A stretch of DNA of 64,000 nt, taken from the NCBI GenBank assembly GCA_963783695.1, contig CAWAOM010000008.1, positions 62,001 through 126,000 of the forward strand. The letters run 5' to 3'. Numbering within the stretch: the first letter of the stretch is position 1; every line of letters begins with the position of its first letter. This document shows positions 41,977 to 50,264 of this stretch, in pieces. Both the position numbers and the translations under genes were made by a program. This stretch comes from BM003 sp963783695. GTDB taxonomy: Bacteria; Pseudomonadota; Gammaproteobacteria; Steroidobacterales; BM003. The notes beneath the pieces are model-generated. The model saw only the letters and a program-made list of their open reading frames with translations. It made no database searches and was not told the DNA's origin.

Positions 41977-42780
41977 TTACAACAGCGGCCGTACATCGAC
42001 CGCCTGACGCTCCGCGTCAAGCGCCAGCAGATCCGCAATGATTGCGATGTGGCCGCTGCCTCCTATTACCAGGACGCGTTCACCGGGTTGCGCTGTGCGC
42101 TGCACGTTCGCATACATCCTGAAGTTGCGATGCCACCAGCTCGCCGCCGCGTCCGCCCCTGAATACCCGTCGCCGGCACCGATGTCGTTGGTAGCGATAT
42201 AGAGCGCCTTGTTTGCCGCGAAATCGGCCGGGTCGTTGTTGACCCGCAGCAGCTCGCGAAGCGTCATCGTGTCCTGGCGTTTCTGTCCCTCGGCGCTCAG
42301 GGTGGCGATTGCCGCTTCCCATGCAGCCAGCGCGTCCGGGTCGTTTTGCTTCGCGTATGCGAGCATCTCGTCCGCCTCCCACGGCACCGCGCGGTGGTCC
42401 CAGGTCGCGACGGACTCGAGACCGGCGTGGCGGGCGATACGAAAACCGAGCTGGTAGATCTCGTTGACCGGTAACTCGAACCCGCCCTCGACATACTGAC
42501 GGAAGCGCTCGTTCAGCTTTGCATCGTTCTCCGGCGAGTACTCGAGCAACACCCGGGTCGGGCGGAAATCTTCCGCAATACGCAGGGCCACCGTGTCGAG
42601 GTAGCGCTGCGACTCAGTCGTGGTGACATCGAGATTGCGGGTCTTCACGGCGTCCTCGCCGGGATCGGCAAAATGGAACGTACCAAGCAGCATTACCTGC
42701 GCGGCCGGCGGCGATTCGGCCAGTACGACCGTCGCCAGCAGCATTGTCATTACAAGCGCAATCCGGCGGATCACAGTCAT
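41977..42780 (-). CDS. exported DUF5694 family protein
   Basis: 267 residues from the ATG with GGAGAG upstream. Signal peptide MTVIRRIALVMTMLLATVVLAES. The mature part begins QVMLLGTFHFADPGEDAVK, the start typical of DUF5694/TraB-like proteins, with later VLLEYSPENDAKLNERFRQY and the closing RVLVIGGSGHIAIIADLL. The GTFHF ... E-x-P and GxGH pattern is that of TraB/PrgY-type putative metalloproteases. Location: periplasm. Function unknown. Confidence 0.75.
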   Translation of the reverse strand: MTVIRRIALVMTMLLATVVLAESPPAAQVMLLGTFHFADPGEDAVKTRNLDVTTTESQRYLDTVALRIAEDFRPTRVLLEYSPENDAKLNERFRQYVEGGFELPVNEIYQLGFRIARHAGLESVATWDHRAVPWEADEMLAYAKQNDPDALAAWEAAIATLSAEGQKRQDTMTLRELLRVNNDPADFAANKALYIATNDIGAGDGYSGADAAASWWHRNFRMYANVQRTAQPGERVLVIGGSGHIAIIADLLALDAERQAVDVRPLL

Positions 42781-42911
42781 CGAAGTGCTCTCCGTAGTTG
42801 AGTAGAGCGGGCCAATCCGAGTCGCGCGGCAGACGGCAGCACTCAGGCTACTCAACCCGTGTCCGCGAATGGGCTATTGCGATTTAGTAAACGCTACCAT
42901 ATCTACGCGAT

Positions 42912-42940
42912 TTGACTTAGTCAACTTTATTTGTTAATGT
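42912..42940 (+). promoter_or_regulatory. sigma-70-type promoter with operator-like palindrome
   Basis: TTGACT (42912-42917), a 17-base spacer and TAATGT (42935-42940) in an AT-rich patch. The -35 region is part of an inverted repeat TTGAC-TTA-GTCAA (42912-42924). It would drive the dps gene with a leader of about 200 bases. The palindrome suggests a repressor or activator, not identified. Confidence 0.5.
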
Positions 42941-43149
42941 TTACAGTAACTTACGCGACACAACGAGGTAAAGACATCTTAAATCGCAAGCCTGCAAACA
43001 CTCTGATGTACGCGCACCTAATCGTTTTTCTTCTGCTCGCCACCTTGCTGGCCACTCCCTTCTGATTCGCCGGACGCCCGTCCGGAAACGCGTGATTCGA
43101 CATCCCGCGTAGAGCCCTTCTGTTGCCCGAATTCGAGGAGAGAACCAAC

Positions 43150-43653
43150 ATGAGCACCAATCTGAACATTCGCGAACCCGAACAAAAACCGATGGATATC
43201 GGTGTCGAACACCGTGATCGTAAACGACTCGCTGATGAGTTATCGGTCGCGCTCGCGGACAGCTATGTGCTGTATGGCCTGACCCAGCACGTGCACTGGA
43301 ACGTCACCGGCCCGCTGTTCTACAGCCTGCATAAGTTGACCGAGGAACAATACGAAGATCTCGCCGACGCGATCGACCAGATCGCCGAACGCATACGGGC
43401 GATCGGTTTCTTCTCCCCTGGCGGGATTCATCAGATGACCGCGATGACGCGGATGGAGAAAGTTCCGCATGCGTTCAGCGCGGAAGACATGATCCGCCTG
43501 CTAATCAATGGCAATCAGGCATGCGCACGAACACTGCGCACGGCGGTCGCTCGCTCAGAGGAATGCGACGACGTGAAAACCGCGGATTTGCTGACCGAAC
43601 GGATCGGTCAGCACGAGGAAAATACCTGGATGTTGCGCGCGATCCTGTCCTGA
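43150..43653 (+). CDS. dps: Dps-like ferritin-family DNA-protection protein
   Basis: 167 residues from the ATG with GAGGAGAG upstream. Ferritin-like four-helix fold with the Dps signature: LTQHVHWNVTGPLFYSLHKL followed by the acidic helix EEQYEDLADAIDQIAERIRA, which supplies the ferroxidase ligands (H, H, D, E). The polar N-terminal tail (NIREPEQKPMDIGVEHRDRK) is as usual for Dps. It oxidises and stores iron and protects DNA under oxidative and starvation stress. A small coiled-coil gene follows on the same strand, 87 bases on, before a terminator. Confidence 0.9.
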   Translation: MSTNLNIREPEQKPMDIGVEHRDRKRLADELSVALADSYVLYGLTQHVHWNVTGPLFYSLHKLTEEQYEDLADAIDQIAERIRAIGFFSPGGIHQMTAMTRMEKVPHAFSAEDMIRLLINGNQACARTLRTAVARSEECDDVKTADLLTERIGQHEENTWMLRAILS

Positions 43654-43740
43654 TACCGGACCAACGCTGCCCCGACCAAACATTGAGGCGGGTCGGGGCG
43701 CTGCGCGCCACATCCCATGCGAACAACCCAAGGAGAGAAG

Positions 43741-44013
43741 ATGACACTCAAACAGGAGATGGAGAACCAGCTCGAAGCCAGGCTGGGTCAATGGCAGTCA
43801 GAAATCGACAAAGCCGAGGCCGAGGCGAAAGCCGCGGAGGCAAAGGCCAGAGCCGAGCGCGCGGAGGCCGAAGCCAGGTCCGCTGCCTGGAGCAAGGTAG
43901 AGGATCTCAAGAAGCAGGTCGAAAAAGGCGAAAAACAACTCTCCCGGCTCAAGCAGGCGACCGCGGAGAACTGGGAATCGCTCAAAGACGACATCTCGCG
44001 CCTCGTCGCCTGA
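43741..44013 (+). CDS. small coiled-coil protein (sll1863 stress-response type)
   Basis: 90 residues, almost wholly one long coiled coil: MTLKQEMENQLEARLGQWQS, then repeated KAEAEAKAAEAKARAERAEA, and LKKQVEKGEKQLSRL. AAGGAGAG is upstream. Sequence and size match the sll1863-type stress-response family. It follows dps and precedes a strong terminator, so it is likely part of the same stress operon. Confidence 0.75.
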   Translation: MTLKQEMENQLEARLGQWQSEIDKAEAEAKAAEAKARAERAEAEARSAAWSKVEDLKKQVEKGEKQLSRLKQATAENWESLKDDISRLVA

Positions 44014-44088
44014 TCATCGGCAATCGGACCGTGCGGGAGCGCAGGGATGCGCTGTTTGACCTGGCCCGGAATCTACAGTTGTCGGTGG

Positions 44089-44123
44089 GCCGCCCGGTAC
44101 GAAAGTGCCGGGCGGCTTTTTTT
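44089..44123 (+). terminator. rho-independent terminator after dps/coiled-coil genes
   Basis: GCCGCCCGG and CCGGGCGGC (9-bp perfect stem) with a ten-base loop, followed by seven T. Lies about 75 bases past the coiled-coil gene. The remaining 44124-44335 holds no gene that I can support. Confidence 0.92.
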
Positions 44124-44335
44124 GCCATCACGGCTTTGTTCGCCGGGTGCCTCTGGTGTCAGGGGATCGCAAGAACCCTGCCATAGCGCCGGGTCAGGCA
44201 GCGGTTCCGCCCTCTGGTGCGATAGCCACAACGGCCGCCTCGGATCAGCCTCTGGCGGAAAATCACCGATTGGCCGCGGAGCTTTAATCTGCAATACTTG
44301 CGCTCACTCGGGGGGAGTACGGATATCCGGATTTC

Positions 44336-45082
44336 ATGACCTATTGTCTGGCATTGAAACTTGACGAGGGACTGGCTTTCTGTTCCGACTCCCGTACCAA
44401 TGCCGGGCCCGACCGGGTCAGCACCTACAGCAAAATGCACCGCTTCTCCTGCCGCGACGATCGCCAGATTGTCATCCTGACGGCCGGCAACCTCGGCACG
44501 ACCCAGGCGGTGATCTCGACGCTCGAGCGCGACCTGAAACATGATGCCCAGTTCAGCCTCAGTAACGCCGTGTATGTGTCGGACGTGGCCGATTACATCG
44601 GCGAGTTGAGCGTCAAGACCCAGCGCAAATACGCCGCCGCCGGTCCCGAGGCCGGGTTCAATGCCACCGCCACCTTTATCGTCGGCGGCCAGATCAAGGG
44701 CAATGATCCCGAGCTCTACCTGATCTACTCCGAGGGTAACCACATCACGACCTCGGACAAGCACCCGTTTTTGCAGATCGGCGAAATCAAATACGGCAAA
44801 CCGATTCTCGATCGTATCGTGCGCCGCCATACCGAGCACGAAACGGCAATGCGCTGCATGCTGGTGTCGATGGACTCGACGATGCGCAGTAACGCTACTG
44901 TCGGCCCGCCAATCGAGCTGCTATTCCTCAAACGCGACGAACTGAAGCAACCGGCTTATTACCGCAGCTTCGAGGAAAACGACGAGTACTTACTGGCGTT
45001 GCGCAAGGGCTGGGACGAGAACATTCGCAAGGGCTTCAGTGACCTGCCGCCGCTGGACTACGCTGCCGGAGCCGGCGAATAA
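44336..45082 (+). CDS. proteasome-like peptidase Anbu
   Basis: 248 residues. Starts MTYCLALKLDEGLAFCSDSR, with T2 as the candidate N-terminal nucleophile after Met removal and the conserved D and K region (SDSRTNAGPDRV, KMHRF) of the Anbu group. The core ILTAGNLGTTQAVI and FIVGGQIKGNDPELYLIYSE also match. Anbu is a self-compartmentalising peptidase related to HslV and 20S beta subunits. Ribosome-binding sequence GGGGGAG lies about 20 bases upstream, rather far. Its 3' end overlaps that of the convergent metallopeptidase gene by 47 bases, and the ATP-grasp/alpha-E operon is beyond. No transglutaminase gene is present. Confidence 0.9.
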   Translation: MTYCLALKLDEGLAFCSDSRTNAGPDRVSTYSKMHRFSCRDDRQIVILTAGNLGTTQAVISTLERDLKHDAQFSLSNAVYVSDVADYIGELSVKTQRKYAAAGPEAGFNATATFIVGGQIKGNDPELYLIYSEGNHITTSDKHPFLQIGEIKYGKPILDRIVRRHTEHETAMRCMLVSMDSTMRSNATVGPPIELLFLKRDELKQPAYYRSFEENDEYLLALRKGWDENIRKGFSDLPPLDYAAGAGE

Positions 45083-46082
45083 CTTCGTCGACGAAGCGGA
45101 ACTTCGCCGCGACCGCCGAATTCAACACAAACGGGTAGGCATCGGCGACACCGCTGCTGCGGTTCAACTCGTTCAACACCACGCTGAGCCGCTGCCATGT
45201 GCTGATCCGGGCATCGATGTCGACCGTCTCGGGCGAGTGATCTATTGCACCCGAGTTCGCGGCAGTCTCCAGCGCGTCGTAGATGTGCAGGTAATGACCC
45301 CACGTTTCCGCCCAGTCCTCGCTGGGATGGGCACTCGCATAGGCGCTGATATAGTGATCGCGCCAGCCCGACGGCGGACCGTTGGCATAATGCGCGGCCA
45401 GCGCGGCCTGGTAGTCGCGCTCCGTATCGCCGAACATCGCACTGAACTGCGCAAGCATGTCGGCGTCGGCGTCGAGCAGCGGCCAGTAATAGTGCCCCGA
45501 TTCGTGGCGCAGATGACCGAGCAGCGTGCGATAGGTCTCATTCATTTCCGCCTTGACCCGCTCGCGCATTGCGTCGTCGGCCTCCAGCGCATTGATCGTA
45601 ATTATGCCGCCATGAAAACCCGTGTTCACGAATGACTCCGGGTGCTGACCCGGGTTGCTGCGCTGGTCCTCGATGAAGTCGAACAACAGCCCGTCACGCG
45701 GATCGTCAAAACCGTTGGCCAGGGGAACCCCAAGCCTCAGCAAGGTGAAGAACAAGCGTTTCTTCGCCGTTTCAAAACGCTGCCAGCGGCGAACGTTTTC
45801 CGCAAGTCCAAGATTGACGATCATGCGGTTGAACCCGCACGCCATGCACAGATGCGCATCGTCACCGGCCGGCACCAGCCAGTTGCAAACCGCGAAATCG
45901 ATACGATTGCGGCACAGCCGGTACTGCCGGCCCGAGACATCGCGGAAAAACGGCCCGCCATGCTGTTCCAGCGAGCGCATCTCCAGCTCTACCGGATCGA
46001 AACCAAGGATCGCATTGCAATTGATGCAATGACTGCTGTCGAAAAACACCGCCTGACCACACTGACAATGGAATGCCTTCAT
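45036..46082 (-). CDS. zinc-ribbon/HExxH metallopeptidase of the Anbu locus
   Basis: 348 residues. N-terminal zinc ribbons with C6-x-C8, C19-x2-C22 and later C79-x2-C82. Then a putative metallopeptidase core with HESGH (193-197) in GHLRHESGHYYWPLL, followed by conserved DWAETWGHYLHIYDAL, which carries a likely third metal ligand. This is the 'putative zinc-binding metallopeptidase' family. The start overlaps the stop of the alpha-E gene (ATGA), so it is the third gene of the ATP-grasp/alpha-E operon; the 3' end overlaps Anbu's. Probable role: proteolysis linked to the product of that operon. Confidence 0.85.
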   Translation of the reverse strand: MKAFHCQCGQAVFFDSSHCINCNAILGFDPVELEMRSLEQHGGPFFRDVSGRQYRLCRNRIDFAVCNWLVPAGDDAHLCMACGFNRMIVNLGLAENVRRWQRFETAKKRLFFTLLRLGVPLANGFDDPRDGLLFDFIEDQRSNPGQHPESFVNTGFHGGIITINALEADDAMRERVKAEMNETYRTLLGHLRHESGHYYWPLLDADADMLAQFSAMFGDTERDYQAALAAHYANGPPSGWRDHYISAYASAHPSEDWAETWGHYLHIYDALETAANSGAIDHSPETVDIDARISTWQRLSVVLNELNRSSGVADAYPFVLNSAVAAKFRFVDEVIRRLRQRSPAAAGH

Positions 46083-47011
46083 CGGATAAACCAGGTGGCA
46101 GCTACGGCATCATGCAGCTCGATCAGTTTCCCCTGGAAGCGGTCGATAAACTCGTGCAGGCGGTCCAGCGTAATTGCCTCCGGATGCAGGCCGCGTACCA
46201 GTTTGTGCGACTGCTCCACGACTTTCAGCACCTGCTCGCCATTACCGATTTTGTCCGCTTCAATCGCGATATTATCGAGGCAAAAATACACCGAGCGCGG
46301 GAATGCCTCGCTCCTGAAGAGGAAATCGATGACCTCACCACCTTCCACGACCGGACCCGTCTCGCGGCGGTAGGCGGCAACCGCAGACAGTGATTTCAGC
46401 AGGTTGGCCCACAGCCATGTGACCTCTGGCGCATTGGGATCCTGCCTGCCAAGGGTTGCCGTGGTGGCAACATCGACCACGCGGCTGGTCATGTCGCAGC
46501 GTTCGATCAGCCGTCCGATACGGATGAACTGGTAGGCCTGATCGCGCGGCACACTCGAAGCAATCAGACCGGTAACCTGCTGCAACCGTGCGACGACGCG
46601 GTCGAGAAACAGGAATCGACGCCGCCGCGCGATCGATTCCTCGGCGTTCTCGCCGACATACAGATTCAGGGCATTGACCAGTTCCCAGCATTGCTCTGGC
46701 AGCGTGTCACGAGTGGTGCGGATATTCTCGCGCGCGGCGCGAATCGCCGAGCAGATAGAACCGGTGTTTTCGAGATCGACGATCAGAAACTTCAGCACGT
46801 TGCGTTCGCTGTACTCGTTGTAACGCCCCGCGAACGCCTCTTCGCCTTCGATGATACGGATCAAACTGTCCCAGCCAGGTTGCGTACCACTCGGCACATC
46901 GAGGATGAACTGGGTATAGGCATTGGTCAGGCAGGCCATGTCCTCGGCACGTTCCAGGTAGCGCGCCATCCAGTACAGGCGTTCGGCGACACTCGAGAGC
47001 ATGCTGTTCAT
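46079..47011 (-). CDS. alpha-E domain protein
   Basis: 310 residues from ATG 47011, whose bases overlap the stop of the ATP-grasp gene (ATGA). All-helical alpha-E family: MLSSVAERLYWMARYLERAE, IRAARENIRTTRDTLPEQCW, FIRIGRLIERCDMTSRVVD and the later VYFCLDNIA. The family always goes with ATP-grasp and often with transglutaminase and Anbu genes. Biochemical function is unproven; a role in a peptide-ligase system is proposed in the literature on these loci. Second gene in a three-gene operon with two ATGA overlaps. Confidence 0.92.
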   Translation of the reverse strand: MNSMLSSVAERLYWMARYLERAEDMACLTNAYTQFILDVPSGTQPGWDSLIRIIEGEEAFAGRYNEYSERNVLKFLIVDLENTGSICSAIRAARENIRTTRDTLPEQCWELVNALNLYVGENAEESIARRRRFLFLDRVVARLQQVTGLIASSVPRDQAYQFIRIGRLIERCDMTSRVVDVATTATLGRQDPNAPEVTWLWANLLKSLSAVAAYRRETGPVVEGGEVIDFLFRSEAFPRSVYFCLDNIAIEADKIGNGEQVLKVVEQSHKLVRGLHPEAITLDRLHEFIDRFQGKLIELHDAVAATWFIR

Positions 47012-48450
47012 CGTTCGAGAATCCAGGTGTCTTTGCTGCCGCCACCCTGCGAGGAATTTACCACCAGCGAGCCCTTGCGCATCGCTACCCGCGTCAGTCC
47101 GCCAGGGGTAACCCATGAATCCGCGCCCTGCAGGATGAACGGGCGCAGATCGAGATGGCGCGGCTCGATTTCCCCGTCGCAATAGGTCGGCGCGGTCGAC
47201 AATGCGACTGTCGGCTGGGCGATATAGTTGCGCGGATTCTCCTCGATCAGGCGAGCGAATTCCTTGTGCTGGGTCTTGCTCGAATGCGGCCCGACCATGA
47301 TACCGTAGCCACCCGACTCGTTAGCCGGCTTGACGACGAGGTCGGCGATGTTCTCCAGCACATACTCGCGATCCGCCTCTTCGTGACACAGATAGGTTTT
47401 AACACTGCGTGTCAGCGGCTCCTGGTTAAAGTAATAACGAATCATCTTGTGCACGTATGCATAGATGACCTTGTCGTCGGCGACCCCGCAGCCCGGCGCG
47501 TTGGCGATCGCGACCTTGCCCTTTTTCCAGCTGCGCATGATGCCGGGAATGCCCAGCGCCGAATCGGCGCGGAAAACCTCCGGATCGATGAAATCATCAT
47601 CGATGCGGCGATAGATCACATCGACTCTCTCGGGTCCTGCGACGGTGTGCATGTACACGTACTCGTCATCGCCAACGAAAAGATCGTTGCCCTCGACCAG
47701 CGCGGCGCCCATACCCTGGGCCAGGAACGCATGCTCGAAGTAGGCCGAATTGTAAATGCCGGGGGTCAGAACCACGACGCAGGGCCGCTTCTTCGCTCGC
47801 GGCGATAAAGAGGACAGCATCTTGAACAACCGCAGCGGATAGTCGCTGACCGGCTGCACGCTGCAATTCTCGAACAGTTCCGGCAGTACCCGCTTGGTGA
47901 CCTCGCGATTCTCGAGCATGTACGAAACACCGGATGGCACCCTCAGGTTGTCCTCGAGGACGTAAAACTCGCCATCACTGTCGCGCACCAGGTCGGTGCC
48001 GCAGATATGCGCCCAAACAGCGTGTTTGGGACTGACACCGGCACACTGCGGGCGGTAATTACCTGAATCGAGCACGATCTCCGCGGGGATCACGCCGTCG
48101 GCGAGAATCTTCTGCCGATTGTAAATGTCGTTAATGAACGCATTCAGTGCCTTGCTGCGCTGGATCAGCCCGGCGCTGACCCGGCGCCAGTCGCTGGCAC
48201 GAATTACGCGCGGGATGATGTCCATCGGCCACGCACGATCGATGTTGCTGCCTTCCGAGTAGACCGTGAACGAGATACCCATTTCGCGGATTGCCAGTTC
48301 TGCCGCAGCAAAAAACTCCGACATCTCGGCGTCGGAGAGCTTGCGAAAATGATTGACCAGCTTGCGCGCCGCGGCACGCGGGTTGCCCTGTTCGGTGATC
48401 AACTCATCGAAGTAGCCAGCGGCACGGTAATTTTCCCATTTCTTTTCCAT
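47008..48450 (-). CDS. circularly permuted ATP-grasp protein
   Basis: 480 residues from ATG 48450; the 50 extra codons upstream are not conserved-looking. Motifs of the circularly permuted ATP-grasp family: EMGISFTVYSEGSNIDRAWP, LVRDSDGEFYVLEDNLRVPS, VVVLTPGIYNSAYFEHAFLA, VIYRRIDDDFIDPEVFRADS and the closing VKPANESGGYGIMVGP and FILQGADSWVTPGGLTRVAM. ATP-grasp enzymes form amide/thioester bonds using acyl-phosphates. It heads the operon with alpha-E and metallopeptidase. The start is preceded by an A9 run and a mini open frame instead of a Shine-Dalgarno sequence. Confidence 0.92.
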   Translation of the reverse strand: MEKKWENYRAAGYFDELITEQGNPRAAARKLVNHFRKLSDAEMSEFFAAAELAIREMGISFTVYSEGSNIDRAWPMDIIPRVIRASDWRRVSAGLIQRSKALNAFINDIYNRQKILADGVIPAEIVLDSGNYRPQCAGVSPKHAVWAHICGTDLVRDSDGEFYVLEDNLRVPSGVSYMLENREVTKRVLPELFENCSVQPVSDYPLRLFKMLSSLSPRAKKRPCVVVLTPGIYNSAYFEHAFLAQGMGAALVEGNDLFVGDDEYVYMHTVAGPERVDVIYRRIDDDFIDPEVFRADSALGIPGIMRSWKKGKVAIANAPGCGVADDKVIYAYVHKMIRYYFNQEPLTRSVKTYLCHEEADREYVLENIADLVVKPANESGGYGIMVGPHSSKTQHKEFARLIEENPRNYIAQPTVALSTAPTYCDGEIEPRHLDLRPFILQGADSWVTPGGLTRVAMRKGSLVVNSSQGGGSKDTWILER

Positions 48451-48464
48451 TATTTTTTTTTCAT
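48450..48464 (-). promoter_or_regulatory. A9 tract and ATG-AAA-AAA-AAA-TAA mini frame overlapping the ATP-grasp start
   Basis: Read on the minus strand, ATG at 48464 is followed by nine A, then TAA whose last base is the A of the ATG (48450) of the ATP-grasp gene (TAATG). An extra A in the message would fuse the two frames. No purine-rich ribosome-binding site is seen before either ATG. Coupling or slippage is inference. Confidence 0.4.
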
Positions 48465-48893
48465 GCGTGGCTAAAGCGATGCAAGTCTCGCGGCGTTCCC
48501 TGTCCGTCTGCAGACCGTACAGACTAAACCGCGTTTTGGGAATAGCGCCACTTTCACCGAAAACCGGGCGATCGGCCGCTGCACTGAAACGGTGCGACAA
48601 AAATCGCGGTTGGACGGTCTGGCGAGTCCGGTTCTTATGCCACAGGTTACAGCGACAATGTGCCGGGATGAAATATTACTGCCACAGCGGTGACTGGTGC
48701 GACGAGCCGACAGGTTCGGGACATCCGCGGCCTGCCCGCGCTTGGCGCGGCGTACGCGTTCTCCGGGCTGAACCCGGCGGTCTCTGATTGCTCTGTCATG
48801 GACTAAGCTTGCAGCAGGCTCGCCATAAGCGATCTTGGCCAGACTCCAGGATTCGCGCAACGAGCTGCCCGGTGAACATCGGAGGCTTTGCAA
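48465..48893. other. divergent intergenic region, no supported gene
   Basis: About 430 bases holding the promoters of the ATP-grasp operon (minus) and of the polytopic membrane protein (plus). GGAGG at 48881-48885 is the ribosome-binding site of the latter. No hairpin or clear promoter stands out. Confidence 0.35.
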
Positions 48894-50264
48894 ATGACGA
48901 CGACAGGCGATTTGTCGTGGAGCTGGTGGCTGGTCGCGCTACTTCTGTCCGTTTCCGTTTACTGGAACATCACACCGCTGCTCGCCCTCGCCATAGACAC
49001 CTGGCTATTTCTGCCGCTGCTTAGCGCCTGGCTTGCCCGCCGCTACGGGTCTCGTGTTCTGCATCTGTTGCTGTGGATTGGGATGTTGAGCATCTTCGCC
49101 ATCGAGGTCAGGGCGTTCGGCTATGTATTCATATCGATTGGTATTCCCCTTTACATTTTCCTTCTGTGCGCCTGTACCGCGGCGGCATTCTCCGCGCCGC
49201 CGATAACCATCTCAAATTCGAAAATTCTCGATCCGCAACCCGCGTGGCTGAAATGGCTGCTGCTGGCCGCAGTCGGGTTCGCAGTATTCGCCGAGTGGCC
49301 GCCGCAGTGGGAACGTGGCTGGCTCGAGGTCGGGACCAATATCGGATTGGCATCAATCGCGGTAATTATCGCAGCCGCCGTCGACCGCAATGCGATTGCA
49401 CCGTGGTGGCACGCCAATATGCCCGCCGCCGCGTCTCGTGTTGGCAGTGGCTTCAGGGCAGTGGCGGGCGTACTGATTTTGCTGGCTATGCTGGTGTTTT
49501 TTTTCCTCGATAATGGCGACGGACTCACCGCTTCTTTCGGCTATGCGACAGGCATGGGGGCGCTATATGTGCTGGCGTTCGTGCTGCCCGTCTGCGGTGT
49601 TGTCGAATGGCGAGTCGCAATCGCGATCGTCCTCGCGCTGTTTGCGAGTGACTGGGCGTTGCAAAGTATCGCTGCATGGAGCGTATCCATACCTGCGCTC
49701 ACAGCGGTCAGCTCCTCATCGTCGGCCGTGGCTGGCACCGATCCTCTTCTGCAGCAGATCGTTCTGACCGGCTCGCGAAACGGCGCCACGGGATACCGGC
49801 TATTGCCCGAACTCATCGCCTGTATTTGTGCAACGTTGCTTGCGGTTGCCTTTGCACCTTTGTGGCGAACCCGGAATCCGGCACAGATGCGCACCCGGCG
49901 TAGTGTGATCTTCCTTTTTCTGACCCTACTGCTGCTGTTTGCAAGCGTCACCATCGGCGAAAATCGGCTGGGCGGTTTCAGGTTGCTGCTCGCAGCCGGC
50001 GTGGCATTCGGCATGGGGCTGATCTGGCAGGTACGCGGCGTACTCGCCGCGCCACTAATCGTAATGCTGGGTTACCTGATCGCGATTTTTCTTACACTGC
50101 GCGGCGACCGGGCAGCCGACCTGGTCTACGACATCGTCAATGTCACTTTGGTTGTTTTTCCCTATGCGTATTTCGGATTCTTGTCGAACCGGTTGCGCGC
50201 AAGTCAATCGAGCATGTCACGCCGCACTGCGTCGACTCGCACCGGTCTCGGAGCAAGAGCGTGA
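48894..50264 (+). CDS. polytopic membrane protein, first gene of TIR-like operon
   Basis: 456 residues from an ATG eight bases after GGAGG. About eleven hydrophobic helices spread over the full length, with few charged loops. A Ser-rich periplasmic-type stretch (VSSSSSAVAGTDP) lies in the middle. No family recognised. Its stop codon overlaps the GTG start of the next gene (GTGA), so they are translationally coupled. Possibly the membrane partner of the TIR-like protein. Confidence 0.7.
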   Translation: MTTTGDLSWSWWLVALLLSVSVYWNITPLLALAIDTWLFLPLLSAWLARRYGSRVLHLLLWIGMLSIFAIEVRAFGYVFISIGIPLYIFLLCACTAAAFSAPPITISNSKILDPQPAWLKWLLLAAVGFAVFAEWPPQWERGWLEVGTNIGLASIAVIIAAAVDRNAIAPWWHANMPAAASRVGSGFRAVAGVLILLAMLVFFFLDNGDGLTASFGYATGMGALYVLAFVLPVCGVVEWRVAIAIVLALFASDWALQSIAAWSVSIPALTAVSSSSSAVAGTDPLLQQIVLTGSRNGATGYRLLPELIACICATLLAVAFAPLWRTRNPAQMRTRRSVIFLFLTLLLLFASVTIGENRLGGFRLLLAAGVAFGMGLIWQVRGVLAAPLIVMLGYLIAIFLTLRGDRAADLVYDIVNVTLVVFPYAYFGFLSNRLRASQSSMSRRTASTRTGLGARA

